From NCBI GenBank assembly GCA_008933995.1, contig WARS01000046.1, positions 2,647,096 through 2,711,095 on the forward strand: a stretch of DNA of 64,000 bases, in the 5' to 3' direction. Origin of the DNA: Datnioides undecimradiatus (taxonomy: Eukaryota > Chordata > Actinopteri > Lobotiformes > Datnioididae). Below the pieces are notes generated by a model. The model had not been told where the DNA came from. It saw only the letters and a program-made list of their open reading frames with translations, and searched no databases. Shown here in pieces: positions 12,801-23,822 of the stretch; position 1 is the first letter of the stretch; every line of letters starts with the position of its first letter. The position numbers and the translations under genes were made by a program.

Positions 12801-15595
12801 CCTTTATCTATTTTCAGTCAGTTTTGTGCTGCTGCATGGATTAAATGGGAACCAACCACTAGAAGAAACCAAATGGTGAACACAGCATTTACCTTTAGAT
12901 ATATGGGTGTTTCCAAATAAATAAAAGCTAAAAATAAACTGCAATAAAATTATTCAAATGTTGTGATTACAGATTAATGATTATTTGCCTTTATTTACAC
13001 TGTTACACTGTGAAAATGAGGTATCTGGATCTATCATGACTGTGCAAAACCATTTTCCAGGTAACTGAGTTTGTTTTTAAATGGTTTATTTGGCTTAAGA
13101 AGGAGGAGAATGTTCTAAAGCCGCACGGGAACATCTAATCCTCTGTAATCTAGTAGGATTAAAATATACTGCTTCTTTATTGATTTTAGGTGTTTATTTG
13201 TCATATTTTATTTTTTAATGTCAGTATTACTTAAATGTTATGACTAACTTTATTACACTGTCTTTAATTCTTAGTCTGTCGGTCATGCTGTACTGTCTGA
13301 GTCGAGCCAGCAGCTGGTCCTGGTCCTCTCTGTGTCTGTCGGTGGACCCGGAGGACTTTCTCGTCTCCGTGGGCGTCATCATCTTCTCCTACACCTCGCA
13401 GATCTTCCTCCCCCCTCTAGAGGGCAGCATGGAGGATAGAGGGCAGTTTGCTGCAATGCTGGGCTGGACTCACGGCGCTGCCTGCGTCATGAAAACCATG
13501 TTTTCCTTGCTGGTCAGAAAAATAGTGTGACACATCAGTTTAGACATAGAAGCTAGTGTTGTGTTGTTGTGCAGTGGACAGACAGACGTCAAACTGGCTC
13601 TTCTTACTGACAACAGCAGGTCTAATCAAAGATGGAAGCTTGGGGCGGACAAATGAAGTGATTGATTGACTGATTGCTTTGATTGCTTCCTCCATTAGGC
13701 CGTGTTGACCTGGGGGGCAGAGACAAGCGAGGTCATCACAGACAACCTGCCCTCTGACCTTCGACCCCTTGTCAACCTGTGCCTGCTGGCGAAAGCCCTG
13801 CTGTCCTACCCTCTGCCGTTCTACTCTGCTGCTGAAATCCTGCAAACCTGCCTGCTTGGAGGTGAACGCTGCTAACATCTATTTTATATTCAAACCAGTG
13901 CCTTTTCCTAAAGTACACATGAAGCAAGAGTTCCCTCAGGCGATTTATTAAATAAGAGCTAGTTGTATCCAGGAAATAGATCTAAGATGCAGTGGTTAAG
14001 ACTGACTGAGGATCTACATTTTATAGGTTACAGTGACTGATACATAGCTTACACGTGGCTCCATGAAACAGATGTTTCCTTTACACGTCTCAAAATACTC
14101 TGTTGAGTGGCAGAGGCTTGCAGCTGAGGATCTGCCAGGTCAGATTCCTGGATGGTCAATAAAAATAGCGTTGACTGAAGATAATCAGCTAGGGACGTTT
14201 TCACTTCCGCAAGCATGACATTTAATTGCTCCAGAGGTCAACAGTCGTCAGCTGTGGTGAGACTGGGTGGCTCCCAGTTGTGAATCTTCAGTTGGAAGAA
14301 ATCTCGTGCTGGAGCAGAGCACAAGCTCACAGCTGACCTTCTATTAAACATTTGTGTGGCCAACTAAAACAACTAACTAACTAACTTACTAACTAATAAA
14401 AGTATAAATAAGAGATTAAAGGTGACCAGTAAAGCAATTTAACAACTGTTGAGGTAATCCATGTTATCATTTGATTGTAAAGCCTGCCTAGATGTCTAAT
14501 TACAGGACTGTTTTTAGGTATTGTGTGACTTTGTCAACCCCCAGAGGTGGAAATAGTTTGATTGTCTATGTAAAGTGAGAAGTAACACAATAGGCATACA
14601 GAGGACACAGACAGGACACAGCAGGCAACATGTAAGACATATATACTTAGTGACAAATTCCAGCAGGACATTGGAGACTGCAAAGACAATTAATCAGTTA
14701 ATAAATAAAAGGGTAATCATGAGAGTTGTACATGATATCAAGACCAATAGGTAAACAGAAATTATAAAATTAAGTTTTAAAACCTTTACCTCAGAAAAAT
14801 CAGATGCTATTCATTTTCATTTGAGAGCTGAGAAATCAGGGAAACTGTTGACTGCCAACATATTCGTCACCATGGCTGAACTTCATGTAAGTATTGACTG
14901 TCAACAGTCGTGCTGTCATCAGATGACGATACTTCACCCCACACCCACAGGTGACAGAGGGCAGTTTCGTGGTGAATACTGACGTGAAATGGAGAAAAAG
15001 ACGTCAGTGATTATTTGAAACTGCCCTGTCCTCTGCAGCTTTACTTAAAACACTCACTGCTTACAGTAAACAATGTTTCTCGCCTGGTACTGAAATTACC
15101 TCATTAAAATGACATCATACTCCAAGTGAGGAAATATGATTTCACAGTTTTGAAGCGGGAGGCTGACGACACCTAGACACAGATGGAACTGGTAAACAAT
15201 GAGTCACAAGAGAGCGGTCCATAAACAAAAACTGCTTGAAGGATCAATGGAGGCTGCCAACAAGAGCTCTGTGTCTTTCTGCAGATGCTGTGTACTCCAA
15301 ACACGGAGGTCGAGGTGTGTCTCGCCCAGTCCTGTTGCTCCGCGGCGCCTTGCTGATGACATCATACCTACTGGCCCTGCTGGTCCCCAGGTTCTCCCTG
15401 CTGATGGGTTTGACAGGCAGCGTGACCGGGGCGGCCATGACACTCATACTGCCGTGCCTGTTTCACCTGAGGCTGCAGTGGGGTCAGCTCACTCTGAGGG
15501 AGCGGCTGATAGACGTGTGTATACTGAGTCTAGGGGTCGTCTGCAGCGTGTCTGGTGTGATCTGCTCAGTGAAAAGGCTGGTTGAGGAACTGTAG
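5091..15595 (+). CDS. slc32a1-like: Vesicular inhibitory amino acid transporter-like gene (SLC32/VGAT family), 7 coding exons
   Basis: Spliced product of 617 residues from exons 5091-5765, 10748-10884, 11571-11697, 12218-12420, 13275-13512, 13699-13861 and 15285-15595. All junctions are GT-AG and the total of 1854 bases is exactly 618 codons with the stop. SLC32 proteins are multi-pass AAAP-family carriers that load GABA or glycine into synaptic vesicles using the proton gradient. Family signatures are [12 protein letters not shown] immediately before TM1, FVLGLP and SGY in TM1, [16 protein letters not shown] with [22 protein letters not shown] and LLMGLTGS. About ten hydrophobic segments follow a cytosolic N-terminal domain of about 210 residues, longer than the roughly 130 of classical VGAT (about 525 residues in all). 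Loop residues diverge strongly from canonical VGAT, so this is read as a paralogue. The substrate is not shown by sequence. The start is the first in-frame ATG downstream of the acceptor; an upstream exon could extend it. Confidence 0.88.
6821..6857. repeat. (CA)n microsatellite, slc32-like intron
   Basis: About 18 CA units in the 4.98-kb intron between the first and second recognised coding exons. Confidence 0.95.
8690..8945. repeat. Interspersed repeat of an abundant teleost family (intronic)
   Basis: Recognised from memory as a diverged copy of a very common fish element: a segment resembling GCATTTCTGCTTAAAA is followed by TAATCG-type motifs and ends near GTTCAGGCTGTAAC, close to the usual TCGTTGCAGC-type end. 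Other likely copies in this window are at about 23560-23665, 31370-31485 and 57495-57570. No coding capacity. The family name and exact ends need a repeat-library search. Confidence 0.5.
10274..10352. repeat. 79-bp imperfect palindrome (hairpin) in intron
   Basis: Two nested inverted repeats: 10274-10291 pairs exactly with 10335-10352 (18 bp) and 10298-10310 pairs exactly with 10317-10329 (13 bp). They are separated by internal loops of 6 and 5 bases with a 6-base apical loop. The 31-bp stem is AT-rich. It lies in the slc32-like intron, 395 bases before the exon at 10748. It could be a tiny MITE remnant, an RNA hairpin or a cruciform site. Confidence 0.85.
10748..10884 (+). CDS. slc32a1-like: slc32-like coding exon 2: TM1-TM2
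   Basis: The acceptor is CCTCAG at 10747 behind a long pyrimidine tract; the donor is AAAG|GTAGAG. The exon begins [21 protein letters not shown]1 of the AAAP fold with the unwound FVLGLP region, continues into a second hydrophobic helix and ends ACLYEEEQ, matching the family's conserved ACLYEEN segment. It starts in phase 0 and ends with two bases of a serine codon completed by the next exon. High GC and clean alignment make this one of the surest exons. Confidence 0.95.
11571..11697 (+). CDS. slc32a1-like: slc32-like coding exon 3
   Basis: The acceptor is TGTTTTTCAG at 11570; the donor is CAG|GTAACA. One base completes the split Ser codon, then 42 codons follow. They include a Gly/Ser-rich loop ([16 protein letters not shown]), the conserved RxSYxxI(A/V)xACC-type stretch seen here as [12 protein letters not shown], and GGWMVNVAQ, which corresponds to GGRVVNVAQ in VGAT. 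It ends in phase 0. Confidence 0.93.
12218..12420 (+). CDS. slc32a1-like: slc32-like coding exon 4: TM3-TM5
   Basis: The acceptor is TTCTTCCCAG at 12217; the donor is ATCAG|GTGATT. The exon starts [15 protein letters not shown], matching the VGAT helix IIELVMTCILYVVVS, followed by a hydrophobic helix ending LPCLLLTDL and then [15 protein letters not shown], which parallels VSKFSLLCTLAHFVI. It ends with two bases of a Ser codon. Most differences from VGAT are in the loop between the first two helices. Confidence 0.95.
13275..13512 (+). CDS. slc32a1-like: slc32-like coding exon 5: [10 protein letters not shown] motif
   Basis: The acceptor is TTAATTCTTAG at 13274; the donor is TTGCTG|GTCAGA. 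After the split Ser codon it reads [16 protein letters not shown] (VGAT: LVIAYCLSRARDWAW). It then holds [17 protein letters not shown] and LEGSM, the most conserved transmembrane block of the family, followed by a conserved WTH and [11 protein letters not shown]. Phase 0 at the end. A neighbouring open frame continues into the intron but is stopped shortly after the donor. Confidence 0.95.
13699..13861 (+). CDS. slc32a1-like: slc32-like coding exon 6: EVITDNLP and [11 protein letters not shown]
   Basis: The acceptor is CTCCATTAG at 13698; the donor is G|GTGAAC at 13861/13862. It encodes [18 protein letters not shown], almost identical to the VGAT loop [17 protein letters not shown], then a helix [18 protein letters not shown] and [12 protein letters not shown]. 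It ends in phase 1; the split Asp codon is completed by AT at the start of the last exon. Confidence 0.95.
15285..15595 (+). CDS. slc32a1-like: slc32-like last coding exon: final helices and stop
   Basis: The acceptor is GTGTCTTTCTGCAG at 15284. After the split Asp it reads [20 protein letters not shown], two hydrophobic helices joined by [17 protein letters not shown] ([21 protein letters not shown]), [11 protein letters not shown], and a last helix [15 protein letters not shown] ending KRLVEEL with TAG at 15593. The C-terminus stops close to the corresponding VGAT position, so it is not truncated. Confidence 0.95.
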
Positions 15596-16900
15596 GAGGG
15601 TCGGGTGATGGATTATGAAATGATGGAAAGGTAGATGCTTGCACACGTAAGTTCTCACTGTAAGTTCTCATCTGTAATATCCTCTATATGAGAATATTTG
15701 GTCGGTGCATGATTACTGTAGTCGCCAAAGCAGCAATAATCCATAACCTAATACTAACAATGGATCAAATGACATGGCGTCATGTCAAAAGTCAGTGGTA
15801 GTGATGAATCCACAGAGAATTAGCACCAACTGTGCAGTTTCACTCATCTTTACTACCCTTTTTACCGTTTTTCAGCTAATTGTTTTGGTTTTCTGCTCTC
15901 AGCTTTACTGTTTTGGTTCACTCTCATCACTCTCATCAGGGTGGTTTCAGCATAAAGTCCCCTGCGCATTAGTTGCACAGCCCCACATAGCAGGAATACA
16001 TTGTCCATAAGAGACTGGAGCATTTTATTGCATGTTTAATTATTCTGAAATAGTCTAAAATGGCCCCTTTTATGTAAAATGGACAGCTTGTGCCAACGTT
16101 CATACCTGTTAATTGTTATTTGATGTTTCTTTTGATTTGACCTCAAGTTCCTAAATTTTGCTTTTGCAAAATGTGCAGGAGTAGAAATAAGATAATGGAT
16201 GGTTTATAAAATATTTAGAGTACTGGATTTTTTTTTTTCATCCATTAAATTGATAATAAGATTTAAAATTGTAATACTAACAGTTAAATCAGTGCAGGAA
16301 CAAACTGTGTGTCTGGTCAGTGACACACTGCCTGAACCAAAGCCAGACAGAGGTGGAACAGTGTGATTATGCCTTCAGGTTGGTTTGGATATTATCTGCA
16401 CATAGTAAGAGAGTTTAATATTCTAGCAGTGAGTTAGTCAAAGCACAAAGATTCATGCGTCTGGATGTGTTGGACTTGAACTGAGCCATAAAGAAACCTG
16501 AATCTGTGGACAGGGTGTGCACATGTAATAATGTGCGTTTCATTCCAGAAATACTCTTACTAATACTATCATTCAGTTACACCACGGATGAATTTGATTA
16601 TCGCATTTAAATAGAAGATTCATCCCTTGAACAAACAGACAACAATCCAAAGTCAAGGTCTCGACAAGAGATGAAGACGCTGATTGTTCGCCAAGCTCCT
16701 ATTTCCAAGGTCAAGAATGAACTTTTCATGCTGCGGTCTGAATACTGTCTTTGAGATGAATGACTGATGACTCAACCTGGATCTCCTAGATCCTCTAGAG
16801 ATTAAATTCCGATTATCACCATGTCATTTTCCCTCCATACTGAACACCGTACCGGAGATGACATATCTTGTGGCGATACAACGTCAATAAAACTGTTGCT
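15596..16900 (+). terminator. Probable 3' UTR region with weak poly(A) signal candidates
   Basis: No AATAAA occurs in the first kilobase after the stop. The nearest candidates are the variant ATTAAA at 16244-16249 and AATAAA at 16886-16891. Either could end the slc32-like transcript; cDNA would decide. The stretch holds no other gene signal. Confidence 0.25.
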
Positions 16901-18456
16901 ATGGTGGAATATTATACAGTGAGGTGGGTGATGAGAGTTAATAAATAATCAAATAAATATAAATCAGTATGTCAGCGACATGTTTCTTTAAGCTTCTTAG
17001 GCGTTCACCTGTCACCACCGCAGATGTTTGTGGCAGCCCATTAACCAAACCATCAAGACTTTAAAATCTCATTTCCTACGCTGTCTTGTTCGCGAGAAGA
17101 GGAGGTAAATATAGTTCTTGTTTTGGAACAGCAGAGAGAGGATTGTCCTAAAGTTGGAAATACAATGTCAAGAAAGTTTTTTTGGTTTTTTTTCCCCCAG
17201 TAGGACATGGAGATTTGTTACACCATGCTGTTATTCAAAACTGAACTGTGTAAAGTGCAAATTTTGCTCCTGTCTATAGTTTTGCTCAAAGAAGACAAGA
17301 TAATTATGGCCATTAGTGGAACAAGCTGCACGTCAGTGTACCGGTTATTCTATTCTAAAGATTTAATCTCTAGATGTACACTTTTTTTTTTTTTTTTTTG
17401 CTGTGCAGCTTTATTGAAAAGATGTTCTGTGAATTAAATATGCGAACTTTATCTTTGTGGAGAAAATTGTCTAATTAGCCTCGCAGGGTAAACATTAAAA
17501 ACTATTACTTATCTCCTCCTCCCTCAGGCTGGAGAAGATTGAGTGATGTTTGTCTTGTCCGTCAATCTCATGTTTGAATTTGTGATATTATGCATGGAGG
17601 GAATGTGTGTGTGTGTGTGTTTGTTTGCGTGTGTGTATGGCAGGTGGGAGTAATTTTGGCCCTGGCTCTGCTTCTGTTTATGTGCTTCCAACGCACTGTG
17701 GAAGTGGGCTGAACCAGGCTGAGGAAGAAAAGAGAAGAAAAGAAAAAACAAAAGGAAAGAAGCGAAGCGCAGGGACTACAGAGGGGACTGAAACGGTTTC
17801 ATTTTTCACACTGTTAAAAATATCTACTGAAAATGTGAAAAGTGAGAGGAAAGAAAAATGAGCAGGAAAAAGATAAGACGGAGAAAGGGCGAAAACAAAA
17901 GAATTGAATCAGAGATGAATTAAAGAAGGTCAACAGAAAGAGAAAGTCGGAGAGGAGAAATTAAAGTTTTCAGATTCTGCTGTGTGGGTTTGATGTAACC
18001 ATAGATGATTCAGGCCGCCGTGGGTTCGCTGCATTCCTACTACTCACTAGCTAGACATGTAAATACACGCACGCATGCAGATAAACACATGCACTCGCAC
18101 CAACGCAGGACAGTAACTTCACAAAACGCCAAAACATTACCAGGTTTACTCTTCCAGTGCAGAAAAGTGGATTTGCATTAAAAGTCTGTATGGCTGGATA
18201 CAGTTTGAGACGCATAGTAAACATAGTATTGATTCTCCGATGTTGAGAAGGATGTGGTGGTGGTTTTGATTGTCTGTGTGGCCATTTGTTGATGTCAGCG
18301 TCCTCCATTTCTAAGCTAGCACTCGTGTTAGCGCACTGGAGACGCTGTAGGGCCTTTGTTTCTTCCTTCTTTCCTTCTCAGGGTATTTACTTCAGCGTCA
18401 GTGTGACAAACTGTCTGCCCTCTCATGTTACGACCTCTTTCAGTTTTCAGAGACAA

Positions 18457-18549
18457 ACACACACACACACACACACACACACAGCTGACAGGTTGAGCCA
18501 ACACATCTGTCACCTCCTTAGAGTCATCATTTTAAGACGTGTGTGTGTG

Positions 18550-18589
<40 letters not shown>

Positions 18590-18703
18590 CGTTTGTGTGT
18601 GGAGCTGAGGTCAGTTTCATATCATGATGTGGCATGTACACAGCATGTCAGTCTGTCAGCTGTCCATCGTTTTCTCCCTCTCACTCTCTCTCTCTCTCTC
18701 TTT

Positions 18704-18753
<50 letters not shown>
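18457..18753. repeat. Cluster of three dinucleotide repeats in alternating orientation
   Basis: (CA)n at 18457-18483, an interrupted (GT)n at 18540-18600 and (CT)n-(CA)n at 18685-18753 lie within 300 bp. Because (CA)n and (GT)n are reverse complements, the tracts can pair with each other as long imperfect hairpins. Confidence 0.9.
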
Positions 18754-18761
<8 letters not shown>

Positions 18762-19783
18762 CCTTAAAAATGGCCTTCGATACAGGATGACAGATTCAGA
18801 CATTAGATGTCAGCTCAGGCATCTTTCGCACCCCACAAAACATTTCACGAAGGCGCGTCCACTTCAAAACCAGCTTATTCGTGGAGCGACAGAAGCTTTT
18901 CCTGAGATGTTTATGTAGCCAAGTGAGACAAACTGGTAAAAGAGCATCGTCTCTTTGTGGTGAGAATACCTCCACCCATGCTGAAAAGACTTTTCAGCCA
19001 GCTGTGCTGCAGCGAGACAGGGATATATGCAGGGACATGTATCACATTACGTACCAGAAGAAAAGCTGTGTAGTATTTATAGCGTGATTTCATTCTTCAC
19101 TGAGGAATAAGTGAAGTGCTGCTGAAGTGTTTACAATTTTATAATTCGGTGACAGCACCAGGCCAGATTTACTTAAACATGTCGGGCTCTCGTCTTTTCA
19201 AGAAGCCTCAATGTAAAGTAGCCTCACACTGTCAGGGCCGATGCACTCAGACGAGATAATTCAGTCTAGGGTCTAAACGACACTTGTCAGCGTGAGTCTT
19301 TTCAGTGTGAAGCTGTGAAACTACCAGCAACTGCGGCAGCCGTGACCCGGTGGTCGAATCTCACCCAAATCAAATTCTAACAGTGTCACAGTTTTAGGGT
19401 CAGTCTGGCCTCGAATTGTTGCATGACTGGATTTCTGAAGCAGCACGCTGTGCCTCTGCCTGCTGCAGTTTGCCCACCCGGGGACAGTGTTTACACCAAA
19501 AACACACTTCCTGTTGTAAAACACAAACAGGAAAGTAAACAGAGGCAGAAAGGAACATATGTATTTATACTGCTCTGTAATTTATGTCTTCATATCTTCA
19601 CATGTGACTTTGTTTTTCCAGACAGCGACCTTTAAAATGACCAGTATTAAACACAATCAGATGGGAATAAAACCTGAAATAGCATACAACACCGATACCC
19701 ATGCACAGAAGTGATTTCGCTTGCTTTGGTATTTTAATCATTAAACTACAAGCAAAAAAACACCAGCTATTTTCCTGGAAGCT

Positions 19784-19784
<1 letters not shown>

Positions 19785-19824
<40 letters not shown>
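19785..19824. repeat. (CA)n microsatellite
   Basis: About 19 uninterrupted CA units in intergenic sequence. Confidence 0.95.
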
Positions 19825-19827
<3 letters not shown>

Positions 19828-20483
19828 GAAAGAACCAATGTTCCCCCTGTGCTGATAGCTTGGTGACCTCTGGGCCAAATGATTCATCATCAAGCAGACC
19901 TAATATCTTGTTATTCGTCATTGCTACAGTTGTCCCCAAAATTGCATTCAATATACCTGGAGCTGTACTTTTCGATGATGAATGATGCTATTTCTATGCT
20001 GGGCTTTTGCCATAACTTTTGATACAAAAGTACAGTAATAGCGCCTACCAGCTGCACCGTTTTGGTTTGATTTTTCAGAGAGCGTGATCACTGCAGCAGG
20101 GGAGGTCCTCTCTGAGAAATTGTCTCCCAGTGTCCACCGCTGTGCACTAAGCCGTGATGCTCTGCCACCTAAGCTCTGAGATCATCCGATACTTACACAG
20201 GTATAGTATTTTTAGACCTAGCTGGCACTGATTTAGCCCGAGCGTGGGCTGGGTTGTGCCATGTCATCTGGGGTCAGGCTGGAAGGTTGTTTCAGTCAAT
20301 CCCACTGGAGCCAATTATGCACAAGATGCATGCACTCACCACACCGCGAGCTGCTCTGGATAAAAGTAGCCATTGTGTGACATATGGCAGTAACAGTAGT
20401 TGTCCTTCAACTGGTTGACCCAGGTTTAAACCCCTGTGAAGGCAAGCATGTATCTACTTCGAGGCCACAACAGCGTAATTGTG

Positions 20484-20765
20484 AATTGTTTGACATTTTG
20501 GGAGATTATTGTTTCTACCTGGAGGCTGTGAAGACTGGTGCCACTCTTGTGTCTGCACCACCAGCAGATGGCTAGCTTAGCTTAGCATCAGGACTGGAAA
20601 CAGGAGGACGAGCTAGCCTGGCTCTGTCCCAAAGCTGCTAAATCTGCCTCCCAGCACCTCTAAAGCTCACTAATTAACACATTTATATCTCAATCATTTA
20701 ATCCGTGAAAAAAACGATTTGCAAAAATGACAATTCTCCTCCGGTTGCCTGGCGACTGGTCCCGG
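20484..20765 (+). repeat. Interspersed element, common teleost family
   Basis: Recognised from memory as a diverged copy of a very frequent fish repeat. Its landmarks in order are GACATTTTGGGA, TGGCTAGCTTAGCTTAGCAT, GACTGGAAACAGG, AGCTAGCCTGGCTCTGTCC, CAGCACCTCTAAAGCTCAC and TTAATCCGTGAAAAAAACGA. No coding capacity. The class was not determined. Confidence 0.6.
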
Positions 20766-21800
20766 CCTTTAGTGAAGGGTGAATTAGTGCCGTTGACGAA
20801 CAGCATGGCGCGCTGACCTTGGGGAGTCAGAGGATCCAAAATGGTGGGAGCTATAGTAGCATTTAAGCTGTGCTGCACCTTCGTCTGTTGTCTAATCAAC
20901 TGTCAGGGTAAACTGCAGGTTTGCAGTCAGTTAGAGTCAATGGTACAAACCAAATAGCAAGCTGTCAGCCAACATGTTGAGTCTCTTTCACCTCTTTATT
21001 GAATTTATTGTGACTGATTGACCTGATACTGTAATAATAATACTATAGTGAATATTAAATTTATTTTACATTGTAATCACCATGTGTGAGTGTGTCATAT
21101 TGCAAGCTGCAATACTTCACCAACTTGCACCACCTTCTCTAATCAATGTTGTATTTTGCTGTTGAGTCTTTAAAGAGGGTGCTGAATCCCTGAACTCCAG
21201 GGTCACACCATCACCATTTAGATTCCCCACAGCAATTAGCATTTAAACATATGACCTTACGACACAGGTTAAACAACTCTAATAATAATAATAATAATAG
21301 CTTCAAATGTTTTCATACTGACACAGTTTTCATCTGTTTTTATGATGTCAGCTTTCTATACATTTAGACGCGCGGGGCTTTTACCACCGGAGGCACGGAG
21401 CACTTTCAAAGGCAACTTCGACTCAAAGCAAATCAAGCGCTCCTGCTGGAGCCAAAAGCCTCACAGGAGAGGAGCAGAGAGAGGAGAGAGGTAGGGGTGA
21501 GGATAGATGTGAGAGAGAGGAGTATAGAAAAGAAGAGAGAGACACAACAAGAGACAGACCGAGAGATCACGAGGTGAAGATGGAGACAAAGATTGGCAGT
21601 GAGAGAGAGAGAGAGAGGCAGAGGTAGTGTAGTAAAGTGAATTAGCTCCAGTGGATAAGGAGCTCTGTGCTGACTGCCAACTTTGCTAATCCTTCTCACA
21701 TCTGGCAGGCGAAGACACTGTGTGTATGTCTGTGTGTAAATGTGTATGTGGGAGGGCCATTGTAGGGCAGCGTGCATGTGTGTATGGTTGAATTTGCACG

Positions 21801-21822
21801 TGTGTGTGTGTGTGTGTGTGTG
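21801..21822. repeat. (TG)11 microsatellite
   Basis: Eleven TG units in TG-rich sequence leading toward the perfect palindrome at 21892. Confidence 0.95.
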
Positions 21823-21891
21823 AAAGTCAGCTCAGTATCAGTTGGGCTTTGCTCATTTGGCCATGCATGTATTCTGTGTGGGTGTGTGTAT

Positions 21892-21941
21892 GTGAATGTA
21901 TGCATGTGTGTACATATATGTACACACATGCATACATTCAC
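21892..21941. repeat. Perfect 50-bp palindrome
   Basis: Bases 21892-21916 are the exact reverse complement of 21917-21941, with no spacer and centre TACATATATGTA. The outer ends are GTGAATG and CATTCAC. There is no mismatch in 25 pairs, and perfect symmetry of this length is rare in vertebrate DNA. The arms are alternating purine-pyrimidine, so simple TG/CA repeat evolution contributed. Confidence 0.95.
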
Positions 21942-23264
21942 TGCTGGGTGAAAAGTTTGTATCTCCAAAGCAGCTCTTGCCTGCGTCTTTTTAAAATATG
22001 GTGGATTTTGGTACAGAAGAGCATATAACTGAGTTCAAATTGAAATATCTTTTTTAAAAAATGTCAAATATTGCTTAATATATGAGAAATAATTCAAAAT
22101 CACAATAATATGCACAGGCAGCAATCATAAATATTCTTTAAAGAACAGAAAATGGCAGATCACATACAGTATAAGCCCAGGATTAGAGGTTTTTACCATA
22201 TCCCTTGCTGTAGAACTATTCCAAACACCAGAGGTTGTTCTGTTCGTCCTCTGAGCAGTCAGGAGCTCCGCACTGTGAGCTCAGATGGCGCAAGTCCGTG
22301 TAATGTTATGTCAGCTGGAGTACCTTGAAATTGGAGCAAATGCAAGGAGGTCAGGACGGGGCTAATGTGGTCATCTTTTTCAGCCCGGGTTCGCATTCCA
22401 GCCGCTGCAATTTGAGCGAGCCGCACTTGAAGCAAAAGCAGCCGCGCTGTGGAGGAAGTGAGGGACGAGAGCGTCGTGAGTCACATACATGTGACCGGGG
22501 GACTGTACTCGGGTGGGTGCACTTGTGCTTGTGTTTTTATTCATTTCAACCTATGTTTTACATCCTCTTTTATACTTGATTTCTCTTAATGGCTAATATT
22601 AAATGCATAAAGTCATTACTCTCCTCATTACTAGGAAGTGTATTCCCATTTTACGGTATGTATTTCACATAATTGTGGAGATCCTGCCGGTTTGGAGGGA
22701 ATATATTAAACTGAAGGGATCTGGTGGGGCATGCTAGGTGGGCCCCTGAGCACTCAGCTTGGCCTGCGCATTATAATAAAAACCACTTTGGTCAGCTGCT
22801 GCTGTCATAAATATTAACGAGTTATGGGCAGTCCTACAAGTCTATCAGTGCTGTACTCGCTCATTCATCAGACCAACTCATCTGCAAATCCATCCCTGGC
22901 AAGACTCCGCTTTATCTGAGCTCACCAGTCCACATCTCCACCAGCTTTAGCAATCCCCCACCCCCTTCTCCCCTCTCTCCCTCGCCTCACCCCCCCCAGC
23001 AGCTCACACCTCCTTTGGCTGTAACCCACTCCACTGTGAGGCTGCCAGCGACTGCAATGAGTTCCAAAATCCCTAAAATTGATCTTTTCATCCCAGCCAT
23101 ATCCTTTAAAAATAGGCCCGTCAAAACACTTTCTGCTTCCTGCACCTGCTGCTTTTCTTACATTTCTAAACCACGCAGGAGCTTCTTTCCACCGGCATCA
23201 TGTAGTTTGATAGTTTGCTTGCAAGTTTTACCGTAGACTTTACTGTGCGGAGCTGAAAGTACCC

Positions 23265-23345
23265 GTGCTCAAGCACTGCACTGAAGTCAAAATGTGAGGT
23301 ACATGTACTCAACTTGAGTCCTTTCTACTTCTACTGCTATATTTC
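23265..23345. repeat. Fragment of a common teleost repeat (TACTTGAG/CTACTTCTAC type)
   Basis: Contains GAGGTACATGTACTCAACTT and CTACTTCTACTGCTATATTT, landmarks of a very frequent fish repeat rich in GTACTTNTACT motifs. A related end occurs at about 23765-23822 and related sequence at 50637-50830 and 52118-52215. Confidence 0.5.
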
Positions 23346-23559
23346 AGTTGGGAATGTTGTATTTAATACTTGCTTAACAAAGAAATTAAGACTTTTATAT
23401 AAAGACATATTAAAATATCCATGGTTTAGTGACAAAATGATTCATCTCTTAATGCACTGACAGGAAATGAATTGACAATGATTTTGACAACTGTCATTTT
23501 TCACGTAGCTCCACCAACGTGAGGTTTGGCTGCTTTTCCTTTTAATGATCACTTTAATT

Positions 23560-23665
23560 TTGAGGTTTGCGCTGCCAGTTGGACAAAACAAGCGCCGCGA
23601 AACCTTTAACAAACCAAACAATCAATGGAGAAAATAATCAGCAGGTTAATCCATAATGAAGACGG
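23560..23665. repeat. Copy of the TAATCGATTA-type teleost repeat
   Basis: GGACAAAACAAGC and CAATCAATGGAGAAAATAATC followed by AGGTTAATCCATAATGAA resemble the same family as 8690-8945. Assignment is from memory of family landmarks. Confidence 0.4.
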
Positions 23666-23764
23666 TCAGTGCAGAGTAGTTTAAAATGAGTCCCACTGAT
23701 GCATGACTAACAGTGCATTTCCCTGATTAAATGCTTGAGTGACATTTTCAATTCAGGGCTTTAA

Positions 23765-23822
23765 CTAGTAACAGAGTATCTTCTCAGTTTAGTATTTGTA
23801 CCTCAGTAAAAGATGTGAATGC
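23765..23822. repeat. Second fragment of TACTTTTACT-type teleost repeat
   Basis: CAGAGTATCTTCTCAGTTTAG followed by a GTACCTCAGTAAAAGATGTGAAT-like end matches the other end of the family at 23265. The two fragments may bound a single old element. Confidence 0.4.

Larger units (their letters stand above)
16901..20480. other. Intergenic DNA with dense microsatellites, no gene seen
   Basis: AT-rich non-coding sequence with purine-rich runs (about 17730-17960) and several dinucleotide repeats listed separately. Open frames here are short and most owe their length to the repeats. Confidence 0.55.
20766..23240. other. Intergenic DNA, no gene seen
   Basis: Contains an (AAT)n-type short run near 21279, a purine-rich GA tract at about 21470-21625, a (TG)n at 21801-21822 and the palindrome at 21892-21941. 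No exon-like signal was recognised. Confidence 0.5.

Noticed and set aside
15199..15585. Alternative 128-codon frame over the last transporter exon
   Set aside because: Out-of-frame shadow of the true exon; the transporter frame matches the family throughout.
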